DNA of 64,000 nt from Progne subis subis (lineage: Eukaryota; Chordata; Aves; Passeriformes; Hirundinidae): positions 1-64,000 of the forward strand of contig JAKJHU010001542.1 of assembly GCA_022316685.1 (NCBI GenBank), in the 5' to 3' direction. Shown here piece by piece: positions 55,078 through 64,000 of this stretch. Positions within the stretch are counted from its first letter, which is position 1. Each line of letters begins with the position of its first letter. The notes under the pieces are model-generated. The model saw only the letters and a program-made list of their open reading frames with translations, did no database searches and had not been told where the DNA came from. Made by a program: the position numbers and the translations under genes.

Positions 55078-58000
55078 CTAAATTAAATGAGAAACATATT
55101 AGTGGCATTCAAGACTCTGCTCTGTCTATCAACAGCTATTTTGTCCTTACACAGACACATGGAGAACGCAAAAACTAGGTACAGTTGTGACAGAACTTAA
55201 TCATGGGGTTGTGCAGGTTTTAGTACAAATTATCCGAGTGACATGAATAAATGGAAAAATACAACTGCAGGCACTTCATTGAAATTTCCTTGGAATGTCT
55301 ATTACATCAAGCAGGTGATGTAATATTTCTTGTAAGTAATGTTTAATGAGGTACCACATCATAGCTGGCACGTGGCATTACCTTCAGCTGTGTTCCTAGT
55401 CACATTTGTACTATAAAGAAGCGTGGCAATAAAGACAGAACAAAACAGCTCTGTTAAACACACAACACTTGAAAACAAGATTCATGCTTCAAGCAGAGTC
55501 AAAAGCATTGAGTAGATGGACTCCAGACTGGTTTATACATGTGGTTACTGCAAAGTGTTACAGTACAAGGATTTCATTTGGATCTTCTACCAGCAAGCAG
55601 CAGTCACAAGGGCAAGGGTTTGAATTCCTCAAAAACACACATTGGATGTTTTCTCCACCAAATTCCTCTTGTCTTTCTATGCCAAATCTGAGCTCTGTGA
55701 CTCACTCCTTTGGAGATTTAACGATAAGCAGGGACTATAGAAGTAAACTTGGCATAATAGATACTGTTTTTAAGGCTTGCTAGAAATCAGGTACTCTGGG
55801 AAGAAGCTGAGGGCAGCCCTGACCGTTCACCAAAAGCCAATTTTGGAAGCATCTTACCAGATGTGTTTTCCTCTCCCTTGGCCTCCTGGGCGGTGTCCTC
55901 TGCCGGGCAGGGCAGCTCCGCCATGAGGAATCTGTCCACGGGCATAGAGGCGGGGGCGCGCCTGCAGGCTCCGCTTCGGCCGCCGCACCACCCCGTCCTT
56001 GTCCTTCAGGTCCGTTGGCTCGGAGGCGCTGTTCCTTCATCTCGGCAGCCTCCAGGAAGCCCATCTTGCTCTTCTTCCTGCCCTTGGCCGGGGCGCTGGC
56101 CGTGCGCCGCAGATGCGCTCGCCGATGGAGCGTTTTGCGCGCGTGGTGCCCGCCGGCCTCGGCGGCGCCCGCCCTGGGCGCCTTGGAGAACAGCCCTCGG
56201 AGCCCCATCAGCTGCTTGCCCTGCGGGGACAGCAACACCACAGCCTGGCCTCAGCTCGCCACGCACGCACAGCCGCCCTCGCAGCGCTTAGGAGCCGATG
56301 ACGACAGAGTTGGAAACGCAGCAAAGCAAAATTCACACCAAGCCACTCACAGCTGCTCTGAGCATGGAGCCTCCCAGCACAGGTCCCCATGGATTCATGC
56401 ATGCCTGCCTTTCTCCTCATTAGGATGGTAGCCTCCCACAGTTACCGGAGAGCTTTGCTCAGGCTCTAATGGGAGCTGAACAAGGCTCCGGGAAGTGCTC
56501 AGCAGTGGACAGGCTGAACATTAATGTGCAGTTTTCTATGCATGGGCTTCATCAAAGCAATATTTAGATGTCTCAGAGCCTGCATGGAGAATGGTCCCAG
56601 TTTGGCAGTTGCAGATCATGCTATCGGGAACCACTGCAAAGTCTGTGCCCAGCAAATGCAAAGTGCATGCTCATGAGCTCTACCTTTGTGGCTCCTAGAA
56701 AGTGCATTATTGTGTAACTGGGATTGAGGATTAAAGGGCTCCACTGAAAGGCAAAAAGAAATGCAAATCCATTTGGCTACTGTTTTCAAGACTGCCACAC
56801 AAGCAAATAAGGTAACAGTACATCAGCTGGAACAGAACCACTCTACAGCAAACCACTTAAAACTATTTCTTAGTTTCATGTGTTCCCCAGGAGCTGAGCA
56901 GATCTCCTCACTCAGGGATGCAAACTCAGCCTATGAGAAAGAGCAATGCAGCCCATCAACCATTCAGAGCAGCAGCAGGTGAACAGGACCAGTGACAGAG
57001 ATCCAGTCCCAGTGGGTGCTCCTCTGCCTCCCCTCTGGAGCACGTTTGTTCTTACAAGGGCAGCAGCCACACAGGGCCCTGCACACCGTCCCCAAGGGAT
57101 GTGATTTCACAGATCTGCCCAGGTGTGCATGTGATCCCATCCCGTGATCGAGGGGATCAGGGAGGGAGGAAGGAAGTGGAGCTGGGAGAGGATGTGGACA
57201 AGAGCAAACCTCCAGCCCTGGGCCCTTCTCTCTGCTGTTCTCTCTGTTACCCTGAGCTTTCTGTGGGTGCTGCACAACTTTGGGTTCATGTTTGTCATGA
57301 CATTCTCTGTATCCTCTCAGAAGGCACCAAGACTGAGGGCTGAGTGTCCTCTGCAACCTCAACCTCACAAAGTCAGGTTTTTGTGTGTTTATCTCTATTT
57401 CATAAATCACTCCAAAGGTGCTATTTTACTTTAGCATCCTGTTCAACATGGCCTTAATTTCTTTGTGCTGCTAATCTCCATATGGAAACAGCTAAGGCAG
57501 GTGGCTGAAAACACAGAAAAAGCACTGTGCTTTCACTTTCACTTTAAAAGCATTCTAAAATTAGCAAACTTGAAGAAAAGCAAAATCTATGCACTAAAAC
57601 CTAAAATTAAATTAGGTTAATTTCAATTAATTAAATTAGCTGCAAAAACAGCTTGTCAAATATCATGTTCTGATGCAGCTACAGTTCTCAAGCTCTACCT
57701 CCAAACTGAGATCAGTTTGAAGAAATGTACCTCCTCTGTACCTAGACGAGATACTGTTAGGTGCTAACAGTGAGAACATCTGCACGTATGTGCACAGGAG
57801 TGCAGTCATGGGATGGTGGAGTTTCCTTGCTAATCTCCTGCAAGGAAACTCCCCCACACACTCTGAGCCTCCTGAGCACTCCCAGCACAAATCCTGATCC
57901 TGGGATGGTTCTGGGGTACATTTAAATCCATTTTTATCACCAGGAAGATGTACATTTCCAGCTGTACCTACCTTTCCATAGGTCTCATTAATGATTATAT

Positions 58001-61000
58001 GAACAAATATGGAAGCTTCTGTCAGTCCTTCTAAATACACGTGGCGGATAGCCTGGGGAAACAGAATAGAAGTATTTCCACACAAGCACCACCAAGAACC
58101 AGCAGTTTGCATTCTCTGCCCAGCTAGCAGTGAACTGTCTATAAAAGTGATGTGTACACAGGAAGCCAGCTGTTGTCTTTAGTAAACTTCTGGTGTCCTC
58201 ACAGGTTTCCTGAGCCCTGGTTTGCACCACAAATTGCATCCAAGTTTATAAAAAACACAGCAGCAGTAATTTCCAAAAGCACAGACAACCAAACTCCTTT
58301 GAGGAATGGTGCAGAAAGCACTTCTAAGAGAACAGAAGAGTTGTCCAAGCTTCACATGAAGTCACAGAAACATTTATAAAATCTATCATGGTTGCTGGTA
58401 ACGTCCTCCTTGTGTTTGAGGGTGCATTTCCATGCCCAGGGAGAACAGGGGGAACTCACCAGGCACGAGGCTGCTGAAGGCCACAGTTCTCTGCCCCACA
58501 AAGTCTCTCCCGATGGGATCGTGGGTCCCAGACCAGGAAGCGCACCAGGGCGATTTCGGGCATGTGGATGGTGAAGGTGAGGGTCTCCTCCCACACAGGA
58601 TTGAACCCTGCAGGACAAGCAGGACACACCTTGGGAAACAAGGCCACAGCTGAGTGCTTGCCTCCAGTTCTCAGGCAGCAGCAATGGCAATTCCACCACA
58701 TCACATTAAATGTGACATATCTTGCCTCTAGGATTGCTTTTAAACAAAATGTGTCTGCCCAGGAGCTGGCAGGGACAGCCAGGCAAGCACTGAGACATGC
58801 ATATATAGGATACAGATAGATTTGGAACTTCTGCATAAAGGAGATTTAAGAACAATTCAGTTAAGAGACAATGTGGGGAGCAACTCCTGCCCTTCATCTC
58901 TAACTTATTTGTGCCCTCACCAGAAATTCTGTCTGGGAAGCAGAAATAATTTGTTAAAATACAATTATTTGATTTCATCAGATAGGATGCTTTGCAATTT
59001 AGAAAGCAATAACAGACAGGATTAATTTTATAATTATTTAATATTTTACTCTAAGAAGAAGCAATCACTTAAATTATCTTACCATTGTCATCCACCACCC
59101 TGGTCTGATCTTTACAGCAGTCAACAGGTAACCCAATAATCTCCACCTCAACAAAGGGATCTATTATCTGTTTTTCAAAAACACAGTATTTTTAAAAGCA
59201 AGCCAGTCATACAAATTAAGGTGAATTTTAAAAAATTAATGCAGAGGGTTGATTTAAATTCATATGAGAATTCAAACCCCTTTGATTGACATGAATTTTC
59301 AAGCAGCACTATCATGGGAATTGGTTCCATCAAGTCCATGTTAAGTATGGTTTGCATCAAGATTTTCATAAAAGTTCACCCTTTAAAATACAGAACAAAT
59401 TAGTTCAATCACGAGTAGGATACAGGCTGAGGGAAGTGTAGCATTTAGTGACCAAAAGCTTGACAATATTTGAAATTTACTGGTGTATTTGAATGAGGAG
59501 AAGGTTTGAGTCTCACACTGCCAGGAGCTGCCCTGGAAGCATCTGGTGTGACTGGAGCCCCCTCACCTCTCCTCTGTCCCCCCAGCATTGAGTCAGGAGG
59601 CTTGGGGAGCTGCTGCCCACTGATGATCTTCAGAATAAGCTGCTTCTTGGGACTGGCAGGAAGTGGATCAGCAGAGTAGTAGGGTTAAATGTGCCTGGCA
59701 GATGGCAAGAATGGAGTGTAAGGAAAAAGATACACATCATAAATAGCACCCCCAAGACACATACAGACAGACAAATTCAGTCAGAAATGAGGAACTATGA
59801 GTATGGAGCAGCTGCTCAGTAATTTTAAAATTCTCCTCCTCTTCTCACAACCTTTCTGAGTGGAGCAGCTCTTGTTTAAGTGATTCCAAGACAGAGCTTG
59901 GACCAAGCCCTGGATGCTTGCTCCTGGGCCACTGCAGAGCTTGTTCTGCTTTCCTGCAGCTGGTCATCCTAGGAGCCTTTTTCTTCTTTTAAACACATGT
60001 TAATAAGGCAAACACCTCAAAATATACATATCTATATATATATGATCACAGTAAGAGATTGCTGGTACAAGTCTAAGAGCTATGAGTGCATGGAAATATG
60101 AAAGATTCTGTAGTTTGTTTGCATTTTCCTTTCTTGTGCCTTCGCTGTGAAGGACTCTTTGTGAAAGGCCTGACAGCTACAGTGTTAACTAAACTAGAAC
60201 CTTACCTTTGCACATCTGCTGAGGTTGAGGACATAACCACAGTTGCCATTTACCCTGAATTTTGCTTCATTTAACTGCATCACACGTCCCTCAGACTGGT
60301 AGTTTAGGGCCACTGAAAGAGAGAAGCGGGGTGTCGTTAATAAAGATAATCTAAATTGGCACACACACACCAAAAGGGAAGGAAGCCTTTCACACAGCTC
60401 CTACCTAACTGGCAGCCCACGTTCCAGTACGGGACGGGGTTTGAAGTTGCTGGAGTCGATTCCGATAGGCTGAGGATAGACCCTGGTCAGCTGCCTCTGG
60501 TTGTACAGCATGAAACTGCTCAGCCTTCTGCTGCACCGCTTGGTGGGCTCTGGTCTCACTGAAGGACAGCACGTTCCCTGTGGAGCCTATGCCACGGTAC
60601 AACCGACAGACAGGTGACAAACAACCCCAGGGCACGGGGCCTGAGCCCAGACCTCATCACCCCAGCTCTTAAACCAAGGGCAACGTGACATTGTCCAGTG
60701 TTACAGGATAGATTGTCTTGTCTCACACAAATCATGCACCCTGGGTAACTGAAGGCACCAGCTCCCCCCTTCCAGGAGGGTCTGTTGTTCTCCCCCCAAG
60801 TCTGCAGACTTGAAAGGAAAGCCAAGCAAGAGCTCCAGCTAAAGACCCCAAGCTCAGGAGCTCCTGCTGGGGCCTTTCCTCCAGCAGACCCCCAGACGTG
60901 GTGGCTCTGGGGAACCTACAATGAAACTCCTCTGCTGGGAGCACGGGCAGAGGAGAACCTGCCAGGGAGAGAGTGGCCTCGCTGGGCTCGGGCTTTGCCC

Positions 61001-61779
61001 TGTGCCACGCCACCAGCAGCACCCAGCCCCTCCTCTCGTGAGTGACAAGGGACGTGCCAACCCTGTGCCAGCCCTGTGCCACACCACCAGCAGCACCCAG
61101 CCCCTCCTCTCATGAGTGACAAGGGACGTGCCACGCCCTGTGCCAGCCCTGTGCCACACCACCAGCAGCACCCAGCCCCTCCCTCTCGTGAGTGACAAGG
61201 GACGTGCCAGCCCTGTGCCAGCCCTGTGCCACCACCACCAGCAGCACCCAGCCCCTCCTCTCGTGAGTGACAAGGGGACGTGCCAGCCCCTGTGCCAGCC
61301 CCGTACCATCATCCACGATGTCCTGGGCTGCCACGGAGTTGGTGTACACCACCAGGTCAGACAGGGCCCGGCAACAGCTTCACAGTCTTCCCTGCGGCGG
61401 GCAAGCCTGGGGGTAAACAAAAACGGGCACTCGCAGTGTTGAAGGTGTGTTTCAATCCCCCATTCTGTTCTTCTCCCACAACAAGGAAATGAAGAATTGT
61501 GAGTAGGGAACCCTGTGTGGCAAACCCTCCTTGGAGAGGGTTCTGGGACGACTGCTTCCCTCTACCTCCACAGCCCAGCCACACAAACAAAATTTGTGGG
61601 ACCCAGCTCACCTGTGGGGTCCCAGCTAACCTGTGGGGTCCCAGCTCACCTCAGGGTTCCCAGCTCACATCAGGGGTTCCCAGCTCACCTGTGGGGCTGC
61701 CCCAGCTCCTTGCAGGATGGTGCTGCTGTTCCTCGTCATCCGAGGCACCGTGGGCTTTGGCTGCTGCCTTTGCAGCTCT
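53043..61779 (-). CDS. PLCH1: PLCH1, phospholipase C eta-1, 3' part of gene
   Basis: Ten exons were recognised on the minus strand, running right to left. They encode the X-Y linker end, the catalytic Y region, the C2 domain, and a long serine-rich tail ending PEIYFLLRL. The enzyme is calcium-sensitive, cuts PIP2 into IP3 and diacylglycerol at the plasma membrane, and is mainly neuronal in vertebrates. The tail motifs TASAPAKGRKKSKMGF, CKSKSLGDLTSEDI and RKLSSRSQSRVRNIASRA match eta-1 as I know it, rather than eta-2. All recognised splice sites are canonical GT-AG. Yet nearly every exon contains at least one one-base indel, so the gene is either newly inactivated or, more likely, affected by base-level assembly errors. 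The 5' half (PH, EF hands, X domain) is outside the window. Confidence 0.85.
55858..56220 (-). CDS. PLCH1: PLCH1 exon, start of C-terminal tail
   Basis: The acceptor is CCGCAG and the donor CTG|GTAAG. It encodes GKQLMGLRGLF, then LRRTASAPAKGRKKSKMGF, a basic region typical of PLC eta, and then ARP and VDR segments toward the end in other frames. At least two indels are inferred in the second half. Confidence 0.8.
57972..58052 (-). CDS. PLCH1: PLCH1 exon, end of C2 domain
   Basis: Between CCCCAG and GTAGGTA. It encodes RHVYLEGLTEASIFVHI, the last strands of the C2 domain. One extra C near 58,043 puts it out of frame with the previous exon. Confidence 0.85.
58460..58607 (-). CDS. PLCH1: PLCH1 exon, C2 domain core
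   Basis: Between CTGCAG and GTGAGTT. It begins FNPVWEETLTFTIHMPEIAL and FLVWD, the highly conserved C2 core of PLC enzymes. One extra C near 58,530 (GGACCCACG) shifts the rest, where a Gly-Arg-Asp and GQRTV segment is still visible in the next frame. Confidence 0.85.
59083..59167 (-). CDS. PLCH1: PLCH1 exon, C2 domain start
   Basis: 85 nt between an AACAG acceptor and a GTAAGA donor. It encodes IIDPFVEVEIIGLPVDCCKD and QTRVVDDNG. This is the only recognised PLCH1 exon with no indel. DPFV and the VDDNG turn are calcium/lipid-facing C2 elements. Confidence 0.9.
59567..59694 (-). CDS. PLCH1: PLCH1 exon, Y-C2 junction
   Basis: Between CTGCCAG and GTGAGG. It encodes DPLPASPKKQLILKIISGQQ then LPKPPDSM. 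A missing base near 59,685 and an extra C in the C(6) run at 59,578-59,583 bracket a clean central frame. Confidence 0.85.
60206..60312 (-). CDS. PLCH1: PLCH1 exon, end of catalytic Y region
   Basis: Between TTTCAG and GTAAGG. It encodes ALNYQSEGRVMQLNEAKFRV and NGNCGYVL, the last strands of the TIM barrel. A missing base near 60,229 shifts the last few codons. Confidence 0.85.
60405..60577 (-). CDS. PLCH1: PLCH1 exon, catalytic Y region
   Basis: Between CCACAG and GTAGG. It encodes NVLSFSETRAHQAVQQKAEQ and, in other frames, the Asn-Gln-Arg-Gln-Leu and Tyr-Trp-Asn segments expected next. Four or so one-base indels are inferred inside 173 nt, the densest cluster in the gene. Confidence 0.8.
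61018..61300. repeat. 75-bp intronic minisatellite
   Basis: Four units of 74-76 bp start at 61,021, 61,095, 61,170 and 61,246. Each has ACCCAGCCCCTCCTCTCGTG, AGTGACAAGGGACGTGCC and GCCCTGTGCCACACCACCAG. The last unit runs to within a few bases of the exon donor at 61,306. Confidence 0.9.
61307..61406 (-). CDS. PLCH1: PLCH1 exon, start of Y region
   Basis: Between CCCCCAG and GTACGG. It encodes a basic KTVKL stretch then SDLVVYTNSVAAQDIVDDG, the conserved entry to the Y half. One extra T near 61,372 separates the two. The donor is immediately followed by the 75-bp intronic array. Confidence 0.85.
61689..61779 (-). CDS. PLCH1: Probable PLCH1 exon, X-Y linker
   Basis: Flanked by CCCCCACAG and GTGAGC. 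One frame reads RAAKAAAKAHGASDDEEQ, an Ala/Lys-rich and then acidic stretch, which would suit the variable X-Y linker. The linker is poorly conserved, so the call rests on splice sites, composition and position. Confidence 0.45.
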
Positions 61780-61974
61780 CTGTGGGGGAAGAGCCAAGCA
61801 GGGTCAGTCCCTCGGGTCCGGACACCCGTTTACTGTGGGGCATGAGGGTGAGCTGGCTTGGCAGCTCCAGGGATAAAAAGTCACCCCTGGGGCTGGGCCA
61901 GCAGAGTTCCCTGCTGTGGAGAAGGAAAGCCAGCACAGAGCACATGGCAGGGATCCCAGCAGCTCTGTGTGCTG

Positions 61975-62135
61975 CAGCCCAGCCAGCCCTCAGGGTGTTA
62001 TTTCTGTGTGCTGCCACCCTCAGGGCGTTATTTCTGTGTGCTGCCTGCCCTCAGGGTGTTGTTTCTGTGTGCTGCCAGCCCAGCCATGCCTCAGGGCATC
62101 ATTTCTGTTTGCTGCCAGCCTTCAGGACATTATTT
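61975..62135. repeat. 34-bp minisatellite in PLCH1 intron
   Basis: About five units of 29-40 bp contain CCCTCAGGGTGTTATTTCTG and TGTGCTGCCAGC. It lies upstream of the probable X-Y linker exon. Open frames through it are not coding. Confidence 0.8.
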
Positions 62136-64000
62136 CTGCCAAGGGTCTATCCAGCACAGGCCACTCTGTGCTCTGCACCTGCCCTGCTCCCCCAGCACCT
62201 GAGGACAACACTGCTCCCCTGGCTCCAGGGCACTGCTCCTGCTGAAATCCCAGTGGATTGTGTCATTTTTAACCAACAGCAACACACAGCAGGGTCTAAA
62301 TACACAGAGCACTGCTTCTGTCCACTTGGGCTTCCCCCCAGCTCAGAAAATGAAACATTCATTAGTGAAGGTATGAACAGAGTCTGGGTAAAATGTTCAA
62401 ACATCATCTTCCTGCTCCATTTTGAGTCACATACAAATATTCAAGTGATTCTAAATTATTACACGATAAAGAAAATATTAAACCCTCAAAATCCCCTTTT
62501 CTCATAAGCACCTATGATTTAACGGTTTCCAATTTCAACATTACCTCTTTTGTAATGCTAAACACAGCTTCAAGTGAGAGTTATTTAATTCCCTTCTCAT
62601 CAAGAGGTAATTAATATAACTGAGAGCTCCTTATCCTTTTGCATATGGCTCACTGAGCACAGATTTCTTTCCATTTGTTGTACACCGTATTGGACATAAT
62701 TCAGTTTGCTGTGTTTGGTGCTGACATGAAGTTGACTATATGGAAATCATTTGCAGGGCTCACTTTGGAGTCTGAAGGTCTGCACTGAGCATGTTCCGTG
62801 CAGTTAACTTTCAGGAATTGCCAGCTTTAGTGGCAATTTGTGCCTCCCCTGGTAGTTTTTTAAAGAGTTCATTCATTTGGCACAAGAGTGGCTGAAAATG
62901 TCATGTGTCAATATTGCTGGGTGGATAATTCTGTATCTGCAAAAATATCAATAGAACCAGTCTTCCCAGGCATCCCTCAGCTGGAAAGGCTTCAGGGGGC
63001 AGTTACAGGATGTCTCTGTTGTCTCAGTCTACAATACAATCACTATTAAAAAAAATAAAAAATCTATATGTACCCTGAGTTTTTTTCAGCAGAGATGAAA
63101 TGAACGGGCATTCCAACCTGCTCCATCCATTAGGATAACTAGCTGAAGTAATTAAATTATTGACAGACTTTCCAGCAGGTTCCAGTGGCTGAGTTGCCTG
63201 TGACATCTCATAGCCAGCATCTGTGTGGCCAGCAGCAAGCACAGGGTGCCAGGGGCAGTGCCACCCTCAGGGACCACGGGTACCTGGAGCTCGTAGCACA
63301 CCCTGAGAGGGTAACGTGCACTGAGCTGAAGGTGCTGAAGGGAACACTTTAAACCGATGCAGGCTTGGAATTGAAGTGTAAATATGAGTCCTGGTACTGT
63401 CTGCTTCAGGAGTTTTTGATGGCTCCTAGCTGGCTGCAGGGCAGATGGACTGGTGGCTGATTAAGCTCTTTGAAATGTCTGTGAATCATAAAGAGCTGCT
63501 CAGATTCTCAGTCCCAAAGCTCGGTGCAGCCCTCCCCATGGATAGCACAGACCAGGAACAGCAGAGTGTGGCAGGCTGGTGGCACAGGGACTGGGCTGCA
63601 GACCTGCCTCTCTGCTCAGCCACCCTCTGCAGCTCTCACTGACCCCAGCAGGAAGGAAGCTGGCAGCTGGAGCAGCTCAGGTTCAGGCTGTAAATCCAGG
63701 GCTCAGGGCGCCGTGGGAGTGTGGGAACAGGGGAGGCAGGTGACAGAAGCACATTTGTCAGGAGATGGGAATGGGAGCAAACGTGGGCACTGTCCCCTGT
63801 GGGGGCTGCTCTGTGCCCAGCTGTGCAGTGAGAGCTCTCAGCTCCTGCCTGGGCCAGTGGAGGCACCACTGAGGAGCAGCAGAGCAGGCAGCCTGACCCA
63901 GCAGCTGTACAAACACAACCAGGACACGAAAACCAGGAGCAGATCAGGAAGAACACATCTGCACGTGGCAGGAGCCCAGAGCCAGCACTCACACAGCAGC
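62136..64000. other. Intron or upstream sequence, no exon recognised
   Basis: About 1.9 kb of mixed composition. I could not find an exon of the PLC X domain here. It is presumably a large PLCH1 intron, given the missing 5' exons. Confidence 0.5.

Overview
The window looks like genomic DNA from a bird, most likely a passerine. The support is a CR1 LINE 3' end, two gammaretrovirus-like proviruses, a bird-style C2H2 zinc-finger gene, many G+C-rich minisatellites, and a vertebrate gene with normal splice sites (PLCH1). No prokaryotic gene organisation is present. Identifications come from reading motifs and translations by eye; no alignment or database search was run.

Layout. (1) 1-31,147 is an accessory mosaic. 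A large inverted repeat pairs roughly 1-7,056 with 10,292-23,330. Each arm carries a broken zinc-finger gene, short-period arrays, and a fragment of a RAB4B-like gene (CpG promoter, exon 1 remnant, P-loop exon 2). The arms flank a spacer of about 3.2 kb. Part of the left arm and spacer (about 6.7-9.4 kb) reappears inverted at 28.3-31.1 kb. The zinc-finger copy in the right arm is cut by a decayed provirus (ERV-1, 16,009-23,025). The left arm carries only a solo LTR of the same family, with the same outer flank. (2) 31,148-40,307 is a younger provirus on the minus strand (ERV-2). It has paired LTRs, a primer-binding site, gag, pro and pol, but almost no env. (3) 40,308-53,000 is mostly unique non-coding sequence with a 2-kb 22-bp minisatellite and other tandem repeats. 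(4) 53,043-61,779 holds the 3' half of PLCH1 (phospholipase C eta-1) on the minus strand: the end of the catalytic Y region, the C2 domain and the long C-terminal tail. Upstream exons lie beyond the right edge or were not recognised.

Interpretation. PLCH1 is the only recognised cellular gene whose splice sites are all in place, yet nearly every exon carries a one-base indel. That suggests base-level assembly error at least as much as gene death. The rest is a record of duplication, inversion and retroviral insertion. ERV-2 sits exactly where the repeat mosaic meets the PLCH1 neighbourhood and lacks a target-site duplication, so it marks a rearrangement or assembly join. The short-period arrays read open on both strands because their units lack stops; they are not genes. 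I found no clear new biological system. The most original signals are the 40-bp GC-box array apparently derived from the RAB4B-like promoter, the repeat-block architecture, and the minisatellite that starts within about 15 bp of the PLCH1 stop codon.
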